Below are positions 1-8,181 of a DNA stretch of 26,378 nt, piece by piece. Position 1 is the stretch's first letter. Each line of letters opens with the position of its first letter. A program made the translations under genes and the position numbers. The notes under the pieces are model-generated. The model was not told where the DNA came from and did not search any database. It saw only the letters and a program-made list of their open reading frames with translations. This DNA is from an uncultured Clostridia bacterium (GTDB taxonomy: Bacteria > Bacillota > Clostridia > Acetivibrionales > CALMWN01): contig CALMWN010000234.1 in assembly GCA_937873555.1 (NCBI GenBank), positions 1 to 26,378 of the forward strand, read 5' to 3'.

Positions 1-1697
1 ACATTACCCATGTTCATAAATATTGGTGGAGTCTTTTTGAGAATGTGGGCATCTATTATGACACTGCAGAGCAGTTTGACGGGCCGATCGTTGTTGATGA
101 ATTCGGAGGCAACTACCTGGACGGCGATTGCAATCCGGGTAGTTATCCAACTCTGGCAGAGAGTTTTCTGCGCTTTCTTGGTAAAAATCATTCAAAGGAG
201 CTGAGGCTTGAACTTCATACCGAAGCCAATGCAGCGATTGCCGAGTATTGGCGGCGGCTGGGAGCGGCAGGCTTTTCTCCGTTTTGTGCTCTCGGAAGCC
301 GTGATGATGGGAACCATCATTTTCTTGGCCCATTGAAGTATGCGTCGCCCAAGCCTGTATGGGATGCGCTTACCGCGGCATATGCACCTGTTTCCGTCAG
401 CCTTGAAATCTGGGACAGGAACTTTAACTGCGGACAGAAGGCGGATGCAACATTATATTTGTATAATGAAACCGATAAAACCGTTGAAATCAGCTGTGAA
501 CTGTATGTATCGGATGAATACACCACAAAAAGGCATGGGCCTGGCAACACAGTGACACATTCATTGTTACCCTATGAAAGACATAAAATCCCTGTTTCAT
601 TTGTACTACCTTCAGCGAGCGGCACATGGCGGCTAAATGCACGTATGCTTAAACAGCCACAGGGTATAGAGCATACGATCCTGTCATCCTGGCGAGTCAG
701 GACTATAAAACCGATTGTCCCCGAGCGGCTGTATGGGAAAAAAGTATTTGTTGCCGATGACGACAAGGAGCTTCTGGCTTTTTTAAGAGAAAATCAAATT
801 CAACTGGCAAACGACCTTAAAGGAGGAGATCTAATTATCGGCAGCGGCTTGCTGCTTGAAAAAATGCAGAGTGATGAAGCTCTGAAGAAAAAATTGGAAG
901 AAGAAATGGAATGCGGGAAGAGTATGGTGCTCACAAATATCGGACCTCAAAATCTGGGACAGGGGTACTTGGAAAATGGAGTACTAGGTCCGCTGCAGGG
1001 TGGAATGAAGGTTACCGAACCTGAAATTAAAGCTTTCGAACTGATAGCCGGAGTGAAGGTAATTTTCAAGGAACTGCCTGAACCGGAAAGCTGTCAGCAC
1101 CCGGCAGAATACGGAGCAGCGCTGTGGAACAATCTAGACAGACAATCGGCATGGCTTTGGAATGGATATCGCGGAGGGCTTAACGCGCCTGCAAGTGATA
1201 TGTTTATTGACGGCCTGAGCAGGGAGGCTTTCATTGAGTTATGGCGCAGAAGGGGTGCGGATTGCAATAAGATCCGTAATGGAAATTATTACGGCTATGA
1301 ATTGGCGGGGTTCTATGCTTTTTCCGACGGATATTCAAAAGAAGCGGAACTTGATCTAAGAAAAAAAGTAACTTTTCTTATAGAAGATGCTCCAGCACTG
1401 CAAAATTCCGTTAACCCGAAAGGGAAAATCCACGTTTGGAACCTTTCAGATGGTTTTGGAAATGCGATAAATGGGAAGGCGGAGCTTATACGCCCCTTGG
1501 CCTGCTGTGGAAAAGGATTGAGCCGATCGTCTGTGGTGGAAATATCCTTTGGCAGGGATAAGGGAAAGGTGATTTTATCACAATTGCTGACAAAGCACAG
1601 GTTATGTCGTGATTTTGCGCAGGAAGGACTGTATGGTGCGAGGTATGATCCGTCAGCGGTTCAAATGATGCTTAATATGATGGCTGCACTGTTATAG
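1..1697 (+). CDS. GH2-like clan-A glycoside hydrolase, C-terminal part (5' end outside window)
   Basis: The frame is open from base 3, so the gene starts upstream; the GTG at 45 has no ribosome-binding site and is not the start. The first residues look like the end of a (beta/alpha)8 barrel. The segment VVDEFGGN (Glu codon 99-101) resembles the E-F/Y-G nucleophile strand of GH2 and related clan GH-A enzymes, which are retaining beta-glycosidases. After it comes an Ig-like beta-sandwich (about 380-710) and then an alpha/beta region (about 730-1690) that may be Rossmann- or amidotransferase-like. No transmembrane or anchor segment is visible in this part. It is followed by a 407-base gap. A beta-galactosidase or similar side-chain-removing activity would fit the GH31 neighbours, but the specificity is inferred. 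The family call is moderate because the acid/base region is missing. Confidence 0.6.
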   Translation, partial: ITHVHKYWWSLFENVGIYYDTAEQFDGPIVVDEFGGNYLDGDCNPGSYPTLAESFLRFLGKNHSKELRLELHTEANAAIAEYWRRLGAAGFSPFCALGSRDDGNHHFLGPLKYASPKPVWDALTAAYAPVSVSLEIWDRNFNCGQKADATLYLYNETDKTVEISCELYVSDEYTTKRHGPGNTVTHSLLPYERHKIPVSFVLPSASGTWRLNARMLKQPQGIEHTILSSWRVRTIKPIVPERLYGKKVFVADDDKELLAFLRENQIQLANDLKGGDLIIGSGLLLEKMQSDEALKKKLEEEMECGKSMVLTNIGPQNLGQGYLENGVLGPLQGGMKVTEPEIKAFELIAGVKVIFKELPEPESCQHPAEYGAALWNNLDRQSAWLWNGYRGGLNAPASDMFIDGLSREAFIELWRRRGADCNKIRNGNYYGYELAGFYAFSDGYSKEAELDLRKKVTFLIEDAPALQNSVNPKGKIHVWNLSDGFGNAINGKAELIRPLACCGKGLSRSSVVEISFGRDKGKVILSQLLTKHRLCRDFAQEGLYGARYDPSAVQMMLNMMAALL

Positions 1698-1726
1698 GAG
1701 TAGTTGATTTAATATTATTTATATAA

Positions 1727-1786
1727 TATAAGGAATATGCAGGGACATCTGCCAGGAACCATGCAAGAACCAGGATAGACAAGTAG
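1727..1786 (+). pseudogene. Relic of the 3' end of a YesN/AraC-type response-regulator gene (module A)
   Basis: Read from 1727, this stretch gives YKEYAGTSARNHARTRIDK and then TAG. The C-terminus of the intact regulator at 15920-16648 reads FKEYTGVSAKSYARNK. Over the 16 shared positions 8 are identical (K, E, Y, G, S, A, A, R) and several others are conservative. An in-frame TAA at 1724 and AT-rich sequence just upstream show that nothing more of the gene remains. It lies between the GH2-like gene and the terminator in front of module A. A parallel relic precedes module B. The match is short and could be chance, but its position and its end at a stop codon support a deletion scar. Confidence 0.5.
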
Positions 1787-1860
1787 ACAGCAATTCTTTA
1801 ACAGCATGTCATGCTAAGGATAAACAGGCAATAAACAATGACCAGCACTTATTTCCCATT

Positions 1861-1899
1861 ACAGTTTGCTTATCTTTTAAGAGCAAGCTGTTTCTTTTC
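1861..1899 (+). terminator. Rho-independent terminator upstream of module A
   Basis: A 10-bp stem (1861-1870 with 1882-1891, one G-U pair) encloses an 11-base loop and is followed by a T-rich tail. It lies after the regulator relic and before the module A promoter region. A terminator in the same relative position precedes module B. Confidence 0.65.
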
Positions 1900-2032
1900 C
1901 AGGTTATTCCGCTATTTTAGTAAATTGGAAATTTTTCATTATCATTACTTGTATATTATTATAGATAAAACACTCTAAAAATTAAGACTACAAATTCATT
2001 AAAGTACTTTATCCAAAAGAGCTCAGAGACTC

Positions 2033-2061
2033 TTGACATTCATGATGCTTACAGGTAAAGA
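2033..2061 (+). promoter_or_regulatory. Candidate sigma-A promoter for the module A transport operon
   Basis: A perfect TTGACA (2033-2038) is followed after 17 bases by TAAAGA (2056-2061). The -10 box is weak (3 of 6), so this is only a candidate. It lies 44 bases upstream of the first permease start and downstream of the terminator at 1861-1899. No clear operator or catabolite-repression site was found in 1900-2104. Confidence 0.35.
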
Positions 2062-2104
2062 GTATCTTGGCTGTATATAAGCTGGTAATGGCAGGGGTGG
2101 TATT

Positions 2105-3070
2105 GTGAGTTCTCAGACCAAATTCTCGGGAAAAAAGTCCGAAAATGCAATTTTCGAACAAACAAGGCACAAGAGGCTCAGTCAGCAGGGCCAGGAATAT
2201 CTTGCAGGATTTCTGTTCATAATGCCGGCGCTTGTCTATATGCTGATGCTGATAGGTTATCCCATCATATACAACTTCATTCTTAGTTTTCAGGATGTTT
2301 CGGCTTTCAACCTGGCAGCCGGAGGTGTAAGACCGTTCATTGGCTTTCGGAATTATAAGACCGTGTTTGCCGATGAGACCATGAAGGCTGCAATCTGGAA
2401 TACATTCTATTATACGGTTTCCTGCCTTGTAGTACAGTTTTCTCTCGGACTTATGTTTGCACTGCTTTTCCATCAGAAGTTCACACTTGCGAAACCTCTA
2501 AGGGGATTTCTGGTAATAAGCTGGATGATGCCGGTGACGGTAACCGCCCTGCTTTTCAAGTATATGCTCAGCCCTGATGTAGGTATCATAGATATTTTTC
2601 TCAAGTCCATCGGGATAATAGATCAGCCGGTAGGCTGGCTATTAAACCAGAAAACGGCGATATACGGACCTATAATTGCAAATTCATGGGTAGGAGTTCC
2701 GTTTAATATGCTCATACTGACAACAGGCCTTGCAGGAATACCGGACGAGGTGTATGAGAGTGCTTCTATTGATGGAGCAAGCTCTTTTCAAAAATTCCTG
2801 TACATAACGCTTCCGCTTTTAAGGCCGGCTATGATGGCGGTACTGGTGCTCGGCTTCGTATATACCTTCAAGGTGTTCGATCTGATATTTGTAATGACCG
2901 GAGGAGGCCCGGTAAATGCAACCGAGGTGTTTGCTACATTTGCCTACAAATTGTCCTTCAGGTTCTACTATTTCGGGCAGGGGGCTGCAGTTGCCAATAT
3001 TCTTTTCATTATACTTTTTTGTGTGGCTTTGGTTTACCTGAAACTTATCAATAAGGAGGAGACGATGTAA
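2105..3070 (+). CDS. Sugar ABC transporter permease, CUT1 family (module A, subunit 1)
   Basis: A membrane subunit of a binding-protein-dependent oligosaccharide importer, 321 residues, in the range usual for MalF/LplB/UgpA-type permeases. Several long hydrophobic segments are visible, consistent with six helices. The cytoplasmic ATPase-contact (EAA) loop reads YESASIDG at residues 217-224, followed by a conserved LP. The start is GTG, chosen for the AGGGGTGG four bases upstream. The first 25 residues or so are hydrophilic and unlike the module B copy, while the rest agrees at roughly nine residues in ten by eye. It lies one base upstream of the next permease. No ATPase gene is in the window, so a shared MsmX-type ATPase is presumed. 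The substrate is unknown, and the GH31 genes suggest an alpha-linked oligosaccharide. Confidence 0.93.
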   Translation: MSSQTKFSGKKSENAIFEQTRHKRLSQQGQEYLAGFLFIMPALVYMLMLIGYPIIYNFILSFQDVSAFNLAAGGVRPFIGFRNYKTVFADETMKAAIWNTFYYTVSCLVVQFSLGLMFALLFHQKFTLAKPLRGFLVISWMMPVTVTALLFKYMLSPDVGIIDIFLKSIGIIDQPVGWLLNQKTAIYGPIIANSWVGVPFNMLILTTGLAGIPDEVYESASIDGASSFQKFLYITLPLLRPAMMAVLVLGFVYTFKVFDLIFVMTGGGPVNATEVFATFAYKLSFRFYYFGQGAAVANILFIILFCVALVYLKLINKEETM

Positions 3071-3071
3071 T

Positions 3072-3917
3072 ATGTTGCATATTTTAAGAAAACAGGCATC
3101 CCAAAATGTAATAATGAGCATTTTTGCGCTCGCGGTATCTTTTCTGTTCCTGTTTCCCCTTTATTGGATATTTACAAGCTCCTTAAAAGGCGATGCGGAG
3201 ATATTCAGAAAACCGCCGACGCTTTTTCCGCATCAGATTTTCACCGACGGGTATGTAGGCCAGCTTACAGGAAAGCATTCGGTGCTTCTCTCTGCTAAGA
3301 ACTCCTTTACTATTGCAGTAAGTTCAATGACCATCTCTTTTTTCCTGGCTGTTCCTGCGGCGTATGGAATATCGCGTTTCAGGCTTCCGGGCAGTAAGAC
3401 GCTGATAATGACCTTTCTTGTCACTCAGATGCTGCCTGCGTCTCTTATATTGACCCCGCTGTTTCTGACATTTTCAAAGCTGAAGCTGCTCAATACATAC
3501 CTGGCCCCTATTCTTGCAGTTACCACTATCACCATTCCCTTCACGCTTCTGGTACTGAGGCCAATGTTCATGGCTTGTCCGTCAACAATCGAAGAATCGG
3601 CCAGGATCGACGGCTGCAACCGTTTCTCGGCATTCCTGCGAGTCGTCCTGCCGATTATAAAGCCGGGTCTGGTTACGGTTTGCTGCTTCGGTTTTGTGCA
3701 TGGCTGGAACGATCTGGTCTACTCCCTGACTTTTAATACAAACAATGCGCTTTTCCCTATGACGACTACCATATATAACCTTATGAACGAGTACGGCATA
3801 CGTTGGAACTGGGTAATGGCCTACGGATGCATGCTGGTTACACCGCCCATCTTGATTTTTGTAACCGCCCAGAAGTATGTCATCAGCGGAATGGTAGGAG
3901 GGGCAGTCAAGGGATAG
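3072..3917 (+). CDS. Sugar ABC transporter permease, CUT1 family (module A, subunit 2)
   Basis: The second membrane subunit of the importer, 281 residues, of the MalG/YesQ/LacG type. It has an N-terminal membrane helix (about residues 13-34) and several later ones. The EAA loop reads EESARIDG at residues 174-181, followed by VVLP, which contacts the ATPase. The start ATG lies 11 bases after AAGGAGGA (3053-3060), a site inside the 3' end of the preceding gene, so the two permeases are translated together. The module B copy has the same length and is over 90% identical by eye. The binding-protein gene follows after 73 bases. Together the two permeases form the heterodimeric channel. Confidence 0.93.
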   Translation: MLHILRKQASQNVIMSIFALAVSFLFLFPLYWIFTSSLKGDAEIFRKPPTLFPHQIFTDGYVGQLTGKHSVLLSAKNSFTIAVSSMTISFFLAVPAAYGISRFRLPGSKTLIMTFLVTQMLPASLILTPLFLTFSKLKLLNTYLAPILAVTTITIPFTLLVLRPMFMACPSTIEESARIDGCNRFSAFLRVVLPIIKPGLVTVCCFGFVHGWNDLVYSLTFNTNNALFPMTTTIYNLMNEYGIRWNWVMAYGCMLVTPPILIFVTAQKYVISGMVGGAVKG

Positions 3918-3937
3918 CTTAAGTACGGATTCCATGG

Positions 3938-3950
3938 TAGTTGACATAAA
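3938..3950 (+). promoter_or_regulatory. Conserved TTGACA-containing element upstream of the module A binding-protein gene
   Basis: TAGTTGACATAAA occurs 41 bases before the start codon and is repeated exactly at 19564-19576 in module B, in otherwise diverged spacers. TTGACA matches a sigma-A -35 box, but no convincing -10 box lies 16-18 bases downstream. It may be an internal promoter that boosts binding-protein expression, or another regulatory site. Confidence 0.3.
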
Positions 3951-3990
3951 TAATTAAGGTGAGATTCCAGTTTGATGGGGAGGTATTTCA

Positions 3991-5286
3991 ATGAAAAAGG
4001 TAATTTCCATTTTAGTAGCAGCAATAATGCTACTGACACTCTTTTCAGGATGCTCTGCCAAACAGCAGCAATCCACGGCTCCTGCTGTCCAGACTCCAAC
4101 CGCTCCAGCTGCTGCTCCGGCGGCAAAACCGGCACAGAAACCGCAAATCACTTTCTGGCACTATTTTTCAATGGCTACCTACGATACTCTTGTACAGTTC
4201 ATAAAGGAGTATAATGCTTCCGACAAAGGAAAGGCTACATTAAGCGAGCAGTATATCCCACGCAACGAGCTGCTTAAAAGATACACACTTGGAGTCGTTT
4301 CAAATGAGCTTCCCGACCTGGCTATGGTCGACAACCCTGACAGCTGCTCATTCGCTGCAATGGGTATGTTTGCCGATATTACGGACAAATTCAAAGCATG
4401 GAGCGATAACAAATACCAGCCGGGTCCGCTTAATTCCGGCGCCTATAACAACAAGCAGTACACGCTGCCTATGAGAAGCAACTGCCTATCCCTGTGGACA
4501 AATAATGCGATGATGAGCTCGGCAGGCGTCGACAAGCTTCCGACCACCTGGGAAGAACTTGATGCCGTTTGCCAGAAGTTGCTGAAAGCAAATCCGAAGG
4601 TATATCCGCTGTCGTTTGCAGCTGTGAAGAGCGAGGAAGGTACATTCCAGTTCCTTCCGTTCCTGCAGTCCGCCGGGGCAAACGTAAATAACGTAGCTTC
4701 TCCTGAAGGCATCAAGGCATTTGCATATGTGACGAACCTGGTGAAGAACAAGTATGTAAGCGCAGAGTGCATTAACTGGACACAGAACGATGTCGAAAAG
4801 CAATTTGCATCTGGAAATGCTGCCATGATGGTAAACGGCCCGTGGCACATTCCAAATATGGTAAAGGATGCGCCGGATCTGAAGTATACCATTGTATACA
4901 TTCCAAAGGATAAGGCGTATGCTTCCAGTCTCGGCGGTGAAAATATAGGGATCACCAAGGCATGCAAGAACATTGACGCAGCCTGGGACTTCCTGACATG
5001 GTACCTTGGTACCGATAACAATATCAAATTCAATACATCAGCCGGTACCATCGCGCCGCATACCAACGCTACAGCAGAGATGCAGTACCCCAAGGATCCG
5101 GTAATGAAGGTGTTCATAGAGCAGCTGGCCTATGCAGTTCCGCGCGGACCGCATCCAAAGTGGCCCGAGCTTTCCGCCGCCATCCAGGATGCGATCCAAC
5201 AGAGCATAACCGGAGCAAAAACTCCTGAAGCTGCAGCCAAGGATGCCGCCGCCAAGATAACTCAGATAAACGCGTCGATAAAATAA
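3991..5286 (+). CDS. Extracellular sugar-binding lipoprotein of an ABC transporter (module A)
   Basis: A family 1 solute-binding protein, 431 residues, the receptor that delivers sugar to the permeases. The N-terminus is a lipoprotein signal: basic start, hydrophobic core, then LFSGC with the lipid-carrying Cys at residue 21. A linker of Ala, Pro and Gln (about 22-50) leads into the mature fold, which starts with TFWHYFS, typical of CUT1 binding proteins. The ATG follows GGGGAGGT (3975-3982). The module B copy is one residue longer and very similar, but its linker and codon use differ. Ligand contacts cannot be assigned. It is followed by a conserved stem-loop and then GH31a, consistent with high expression of the binding protein relative to the enzymes. 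Confidence 0.95.
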   Translation: MKKVISILVAAIMLLTLFSGCSAKQQQSTAPAVQTPTAPAAAPAAKPAQKPQITFWHYFSMATYDTLVQFIKEYNASDKGKATLSEQYIPRNELLKRYTLGVVSNELPDLAMVDNPDSCSFAAMGMFADITDKFKAWSDNKYQPGPLNSGAYNNKQYTLPMRSNCLSLWTNNAMMSSAGVDKLPTTWEELDAVCQKLLKANPKVYPLSFAAVKSEEGTFQFLPFLQSAGANVNNVASPEGIKAFAYVTNLVKNKYVSAECINWTQNDVEKQFASGNAAMMVNGPWHIPNMVKDAPDLKYTIVYIPKDKAYASSLGGENIGITKACKNIDAAWDFLTWYLGTDNNIKFNTSAGTIAPHTNATAEMQYPKDPVMKVFIEQLAYAVPRGPHPKWPELSAAIQDAIQQSITGAKTPEAAAKDAAAKITQINASIK

Positions 5287-5311
5287 TGGTTGCAGTGTGA
5301 TATAGCCATTA

Positions 5312-5355
5312 CTTGCCGCAGGTCCGTTATCGTATATTGAAGGATTTGCGGCAAG
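5312..5355 (+). promoter_or_regulatory. Conserved intercistronic stem-loop between binding protein and GH31a (module A)
   Basis: CTTGCCGCAGGT (5312-5323) pairs with ATTTGCGGCAAG (5344-5355) to form a 12-bp stem with two G-U pairs and a 20-base loop. There is no U-run after it, so it is not a standard terminator. Module B has the same hairpin in the same place (20929-20970), with A-U in place of the G-U pairs. Such hairpins downstream of binding-protein genes commonly stabilise the upstream mRNA or limit read-through; that role is inferred here. Confidence 0.6.
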
Positions 5356-5390
5356 AATATTTAAGCCAAGCTTGAAAGGACTGAAGCTAT

Positions 5391-7409
5391 ATGGGAAGAT
5401 TCGATAGGCCTTTGTTCAAGGGCAACGGTTGGGTGGAAGGCAAACGTATCTACTGGGAAGGCGAAGGGGAGATAATGTGGCTTGAGCCATACGGTAAGAA
5501 CAGCCTGAGGTTCCGGGCTTCAAAGAGCCTGCATATAAAGGAGGACCTTGACTGGACTCTTCTGCCTCCGAATGAGGATGATGCAGCTATTGATGTGACT
5601 GATGAAAAGGCTGTTATAACTAACGGAAAGATTCGAGCAGAGGTTTTTGGAGACGGTACAGTCAACTATTATGATCATACGGGTAAGTCCCTGTTGCGGG
5701 AATATTGGATTGATGAAAGGGAGATTACCATTTCACTCCGCAGAGGCCGTGAGTACAGGGCTATATCAACTGAGGCCTTTGAAATAGACCTGTATTTCAA
5801 AGCCAATCCAGATGAACATTTCCACGGCATGGGCCAGGATCCGAACGATTGTTTCGACTTAAAAGGTTCAACAATACCACTGGAACAGAAAAATACAAAA
5901 TGTACAGTCCCGTTTGCCATATCGAACATCGGATACGGTTTTCTCTGGAATAACCCTGCCATAGGGCGTGTAGAGTTTGTAAACAATCATACATTGTGGC
6001 ATGCAGACGCGGCCAGGCAGATAGACTACATCATAATAGCCGGCGATGAGCCGGCCGAGATCATGCACCATTATACCGAGATCACAGGACGGGCGCCGAT
6101 GCTTCCCGAATGGGCAGCCGGCTTCTGGCAGTGCAAGCTGCGCTATGAGACCCAGGAGGAGCTTCTTTCGGTAGCTCGTGAATACAAACGCCGCAATATT
6201 CCGGTTTCTGTCATAGTATGCGACTACTTTCACTGGACTGCACAGGGAGAATGGAAGTTCGACCCGTCACGCTGGCCGGATCCCAGGGGAATGGTGGATG
6301 AGCTCAACGAGATGGGAATGCGCCTCATGGTATCCATCTGGCCTACAGTGGATACGCGCAGTGAGAATTACCTGTACATGAGGAACAAGAATTACCTTGT
6401 TCGCGCTGAGCGGGGAACATCGCTTTTCAAGATCATGCACGGTGCCGATACCTTCTATGATGCGACTCATCCCGGTGCACGCAATTTTGTATGGGGGCGT
6501 GCAAAACAAAACTACTATGATTACGGAATAAAGATGTTCTGGCTTGATGAATCCGAGCCGAGCTTCACCCCGTATCATTATGATAATGTCAGGTACTATA
6601 TGGGCAACGGGTCCGAAGTTTCGAACATATATCCGTTTTATTATGCGAAAACGTTTTATGACGGCATGAAGGCTGCAGGAGAGGATGAGGTCGTGAATCT
6701 TTTAAGGTGTGCATGGCTCGGCTCGCAGAGGAACAGCATAGTAGTCTGGTCCGGCGATATAGCCTCCACCTTCGATAGCTTGCGCAAGCAGATAAAAGCA
6801 GGTCTCAATTTCTCTTTCAGCGGAGTACCGTGGTGGACTACCGATATAGGCGGTTTCTTCTGCGGAGACCCTGAGGATGAAAAGTTCCGGGAACTGCTTG
6901 TTCGCTGGTTTGCATTCGGGGTATTCTGCCCCATATTCAGGCTTCACGGAAACAGGCTTCCTTACAAGGACGTCAACCGTTTTGACCCAAACTCCTACAA
7001 CCGTTCGGGAGGACCTAACGAGGTCTGGAGCTTCGGTGAGGAGAACTGCAGGATACTTACCGATTTCATTTCATTGCGTCAGCGCCTGATACCATATATA
7101 TTGGAACAGATGCACAAGGCATCTCATGACGGTACTCCCGTAATGCGTCCTTTGCTTTATGATTTCCCAGAGGACCGGACGGCTTATCCGATATATGATG
7201 AGTATATGTTCGGCCCTGACATACTTGTAGCTCCGGTCATAAATGACGGGCAGCGCGAGAGGGAGGTATACCTTCCGGAGGGTGCAGGCTGGACAGACCC
7301 CTATACAGGCAAATCCTATAAAGGGGGAATTACCGTAACCGTCGATGCGCCAATGGATAGGATACCCGTGTTCTTAAAGGATGACGCCAAGCTTCCTATA
7401 ATCAAGTAA
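5391..7409 (+). CDS. GH31 glycosidase, alpha-xylosidase/alpha-glucosidase type (GH31a, module A)
   Basis: A 672-residue retaining alpha-glycosidase, probably cytoplasmic as it has no signal peptide. An N-terminal beta-sandwich (about 1-235) precedes a (beta/alpha)8 barrel that opens with PEWAAGFWQ near residue 240. The nucleophile motif is FWLDESEP with Asp386, resembling the WLDxxEP form of Xyl31A-like enzymes. The acid/base motif is VWSGD with Asp456. A C-terminal beta domain includes GTPVMRPLL near 582-590. The start ATG is preceded by GAAAGGA (5374-5380). It closely matches the module B copy at 21009-23027, with the same length and same catalytic residues. The substrate is inferred to be an imported alpha-xylosyl or alpha-glucosyl oligosaccharide. 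Family call secure, specificity not. Confidence 0.92.
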   Translation: MGRFDRPLFKGNGWVEGKRIYWEGEGEIMWLEPYGKNSLRFRASKSLHIKEDLDWTLLPPNEDDAAIDVTDEKAVITNGKIRAEVFGDGTVNYYDHTGKSLLREYWIDEREITISLRRGREYRAISTEAFEIDLYFKANPDEHFHGMGQDPNDCFDLKGSTIPLEQKNTKCTVPFAISNIGYGFLWNNPAIGRVEFVNNHTLWHADAARQIDYIIIAGDEPAEIMHHYTEITGRAPMLPEWAAGFWQCKLRYETQEELLSVAREYKRRNIPVSVIVCDYFHWTAQGEWKFDPSRWPDPRGMVDELNEMGMRLMVSIWPTVDTRSENYLYMRNKNYLVRAERGTSLFKIMHGADTFYDATHPGARNFVWGRAKQNYYDYGIKMFWLDESEPSFTPYHYDNVRYYMGNGSEVSNIYPFYYAKTFYDGMKAAGEDEVVNLLRCAWLGSQRNSIVVWSGDIASTFDSLRKQIKAGLNFSFSGVPWWTTDIGGFFCGDPEDEKFRELLVRWFAFGVFCPIFRLHGNRLPYKDVNRFDPNSYNRSGGPNEVWSFGEENCRILTDFISLRQRLIPYILEQMHKASHDGTPVMRPLLYDFPEDRTAYPIYDEYMFGPDILVAPVINDGQREREVYLPEGAGWTDPYTGKSYKGGITVTVDAPMDRIPVFLKDDAKLPIIK

Positions 7410-7433
7410 ATTATATTTTAAGGGGTGTACCTA

Positions 7434-8093
7434 ATGAATTTTTTTAAACAGGAAGGCTCCCGTGTCATTTGGGAGCGTGAAGGTGAAATTGTCTGGATCG
7501 AGCCCTTCGGTGAGGATGCGATAAGGTTCCGTGCATCAAAGAATATGCGCATATCTACAGAGGAATCTGGAAATTTGACCTGAAAAAATGGCCCGATCCA
7601 AAGGCCATGTGCGATGAGCTTGAAAAGCTCGGCATGAAACTTATGGTGTCAATCTGGCCTACAGTTGATCCCGGGAGTGAGAACTTTGATGAGATGCGTG
7701 ACAAGGGATATCTCATGCGGACGGAACAGGGTGTGCAGTCTGTATTCCTGTACCTCGGGCCGGAAATCTATTACGATGCTACAAATCCCGGTGCGCAGAA
7801 GTTCATCTGGAATGCAGCCAAAAAGAACTATTTCGACCTTGGGGTAAAGATGTTCTGAGTTGTAATGTGGTCCGGAGACTGTCCGTCGACCTTTGAGAAT
7901 CTGCGCCATCAGGTCAAAGCTGCATTGAATATAGGTATTGCCGGCATTTCATGGTGGACATCGGACATTGGTGGATTTTTTGATGGCGATGCAAATGACC
8001 CGTCCTTCCGTGAGCTGATGGTCCGTTGGTACCAGTTCGGCGCTTTCTGCCCTGTTTTTCAGGGATGGCAGCTCACTGCCTGAAATTGAATAA
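7434..8093 (+). pseudogene. GH31b pseudogene with three internal deletions (module A)
   Basis: This is the decayed counterpart of the intact GH31b at 23053-25029. The ATG (7434) and the TAA (8091-8093) both align. Relative to the intact gene it lacks 23186-23885 (700 bp, junction after 7566), 24177-24371 (195 bp, junction after 7857) and about 24574-24995 (422 bp, junction near 8055-8060). The remaining 660 bases match exactly in length: 1977 minus 1317. The first loss shifts the frame and gives TGA at 7581-7583. The second removes the nucleophile Asp and makes TGA at the junction (7856-7858). The third shifts the frame again. Surviving segments differ from the paralogue mostly at synonymous sites, so decay came after long functional divergence. 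No functional enzyme can be made. Confidence 0.93.
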
Positions 8094-8136
8094 CCTGGTG
8101 CAGGTATATTGTTTAAACATAAAGTTTCAGCCAATT

Positions 8137-8174
8137 GACGATATCGCCAAAAGACAGGCGGTACCGTCTTTTTT
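8137..8174 (+). terminator. Terminator-like hairpin after the GH31b pseudogene (module A)
   Basis: A 12-position stem (8137-8148 with 8157-8168; one A-C mismatch, one G-U pair) has an 8-base loop and is followed by six T. The preceding GTTTCAGCCAATTGACG (8124-8140) is identical in module B at 25063-25079. In module B the hairpin has a perfect stem. Confidence 0.7.
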
Positions 8175-8181
8175 AAAAGAG

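Noticed and set aside
2009..2473. Minus-strand open frame across the start of the first permease
   Set aside because: No recognisable product, and it overlaps the promoter and 5' end of a clear plus-strand gene.
4443..5117. Long open frame of 224 codons on the minus strand inside the module A binding-protein gene
   Set aside because: It is antisense to a well-supported lipoprotein gene, has no ribosome-binding site or recognisable domain, and similar antisense frames recur in the paralogue because codon patterns match.
7607..8083. Two separate small genes in the GH31b remnant (frames 7607-7858 and 7865-8083)
   Set aside because: Both are fragments of one decayed GH31 gene in shifted frames, without ribosome-binding sites; they are annotated as one pseudogene.
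7560..8100. Insertion of a mobile element as the cause of the GH31b damage
   Set aside because: No inserted sequence, terminal inverted repeats or target duplications are present; the remnant contains only deletions relative to the paralogue.
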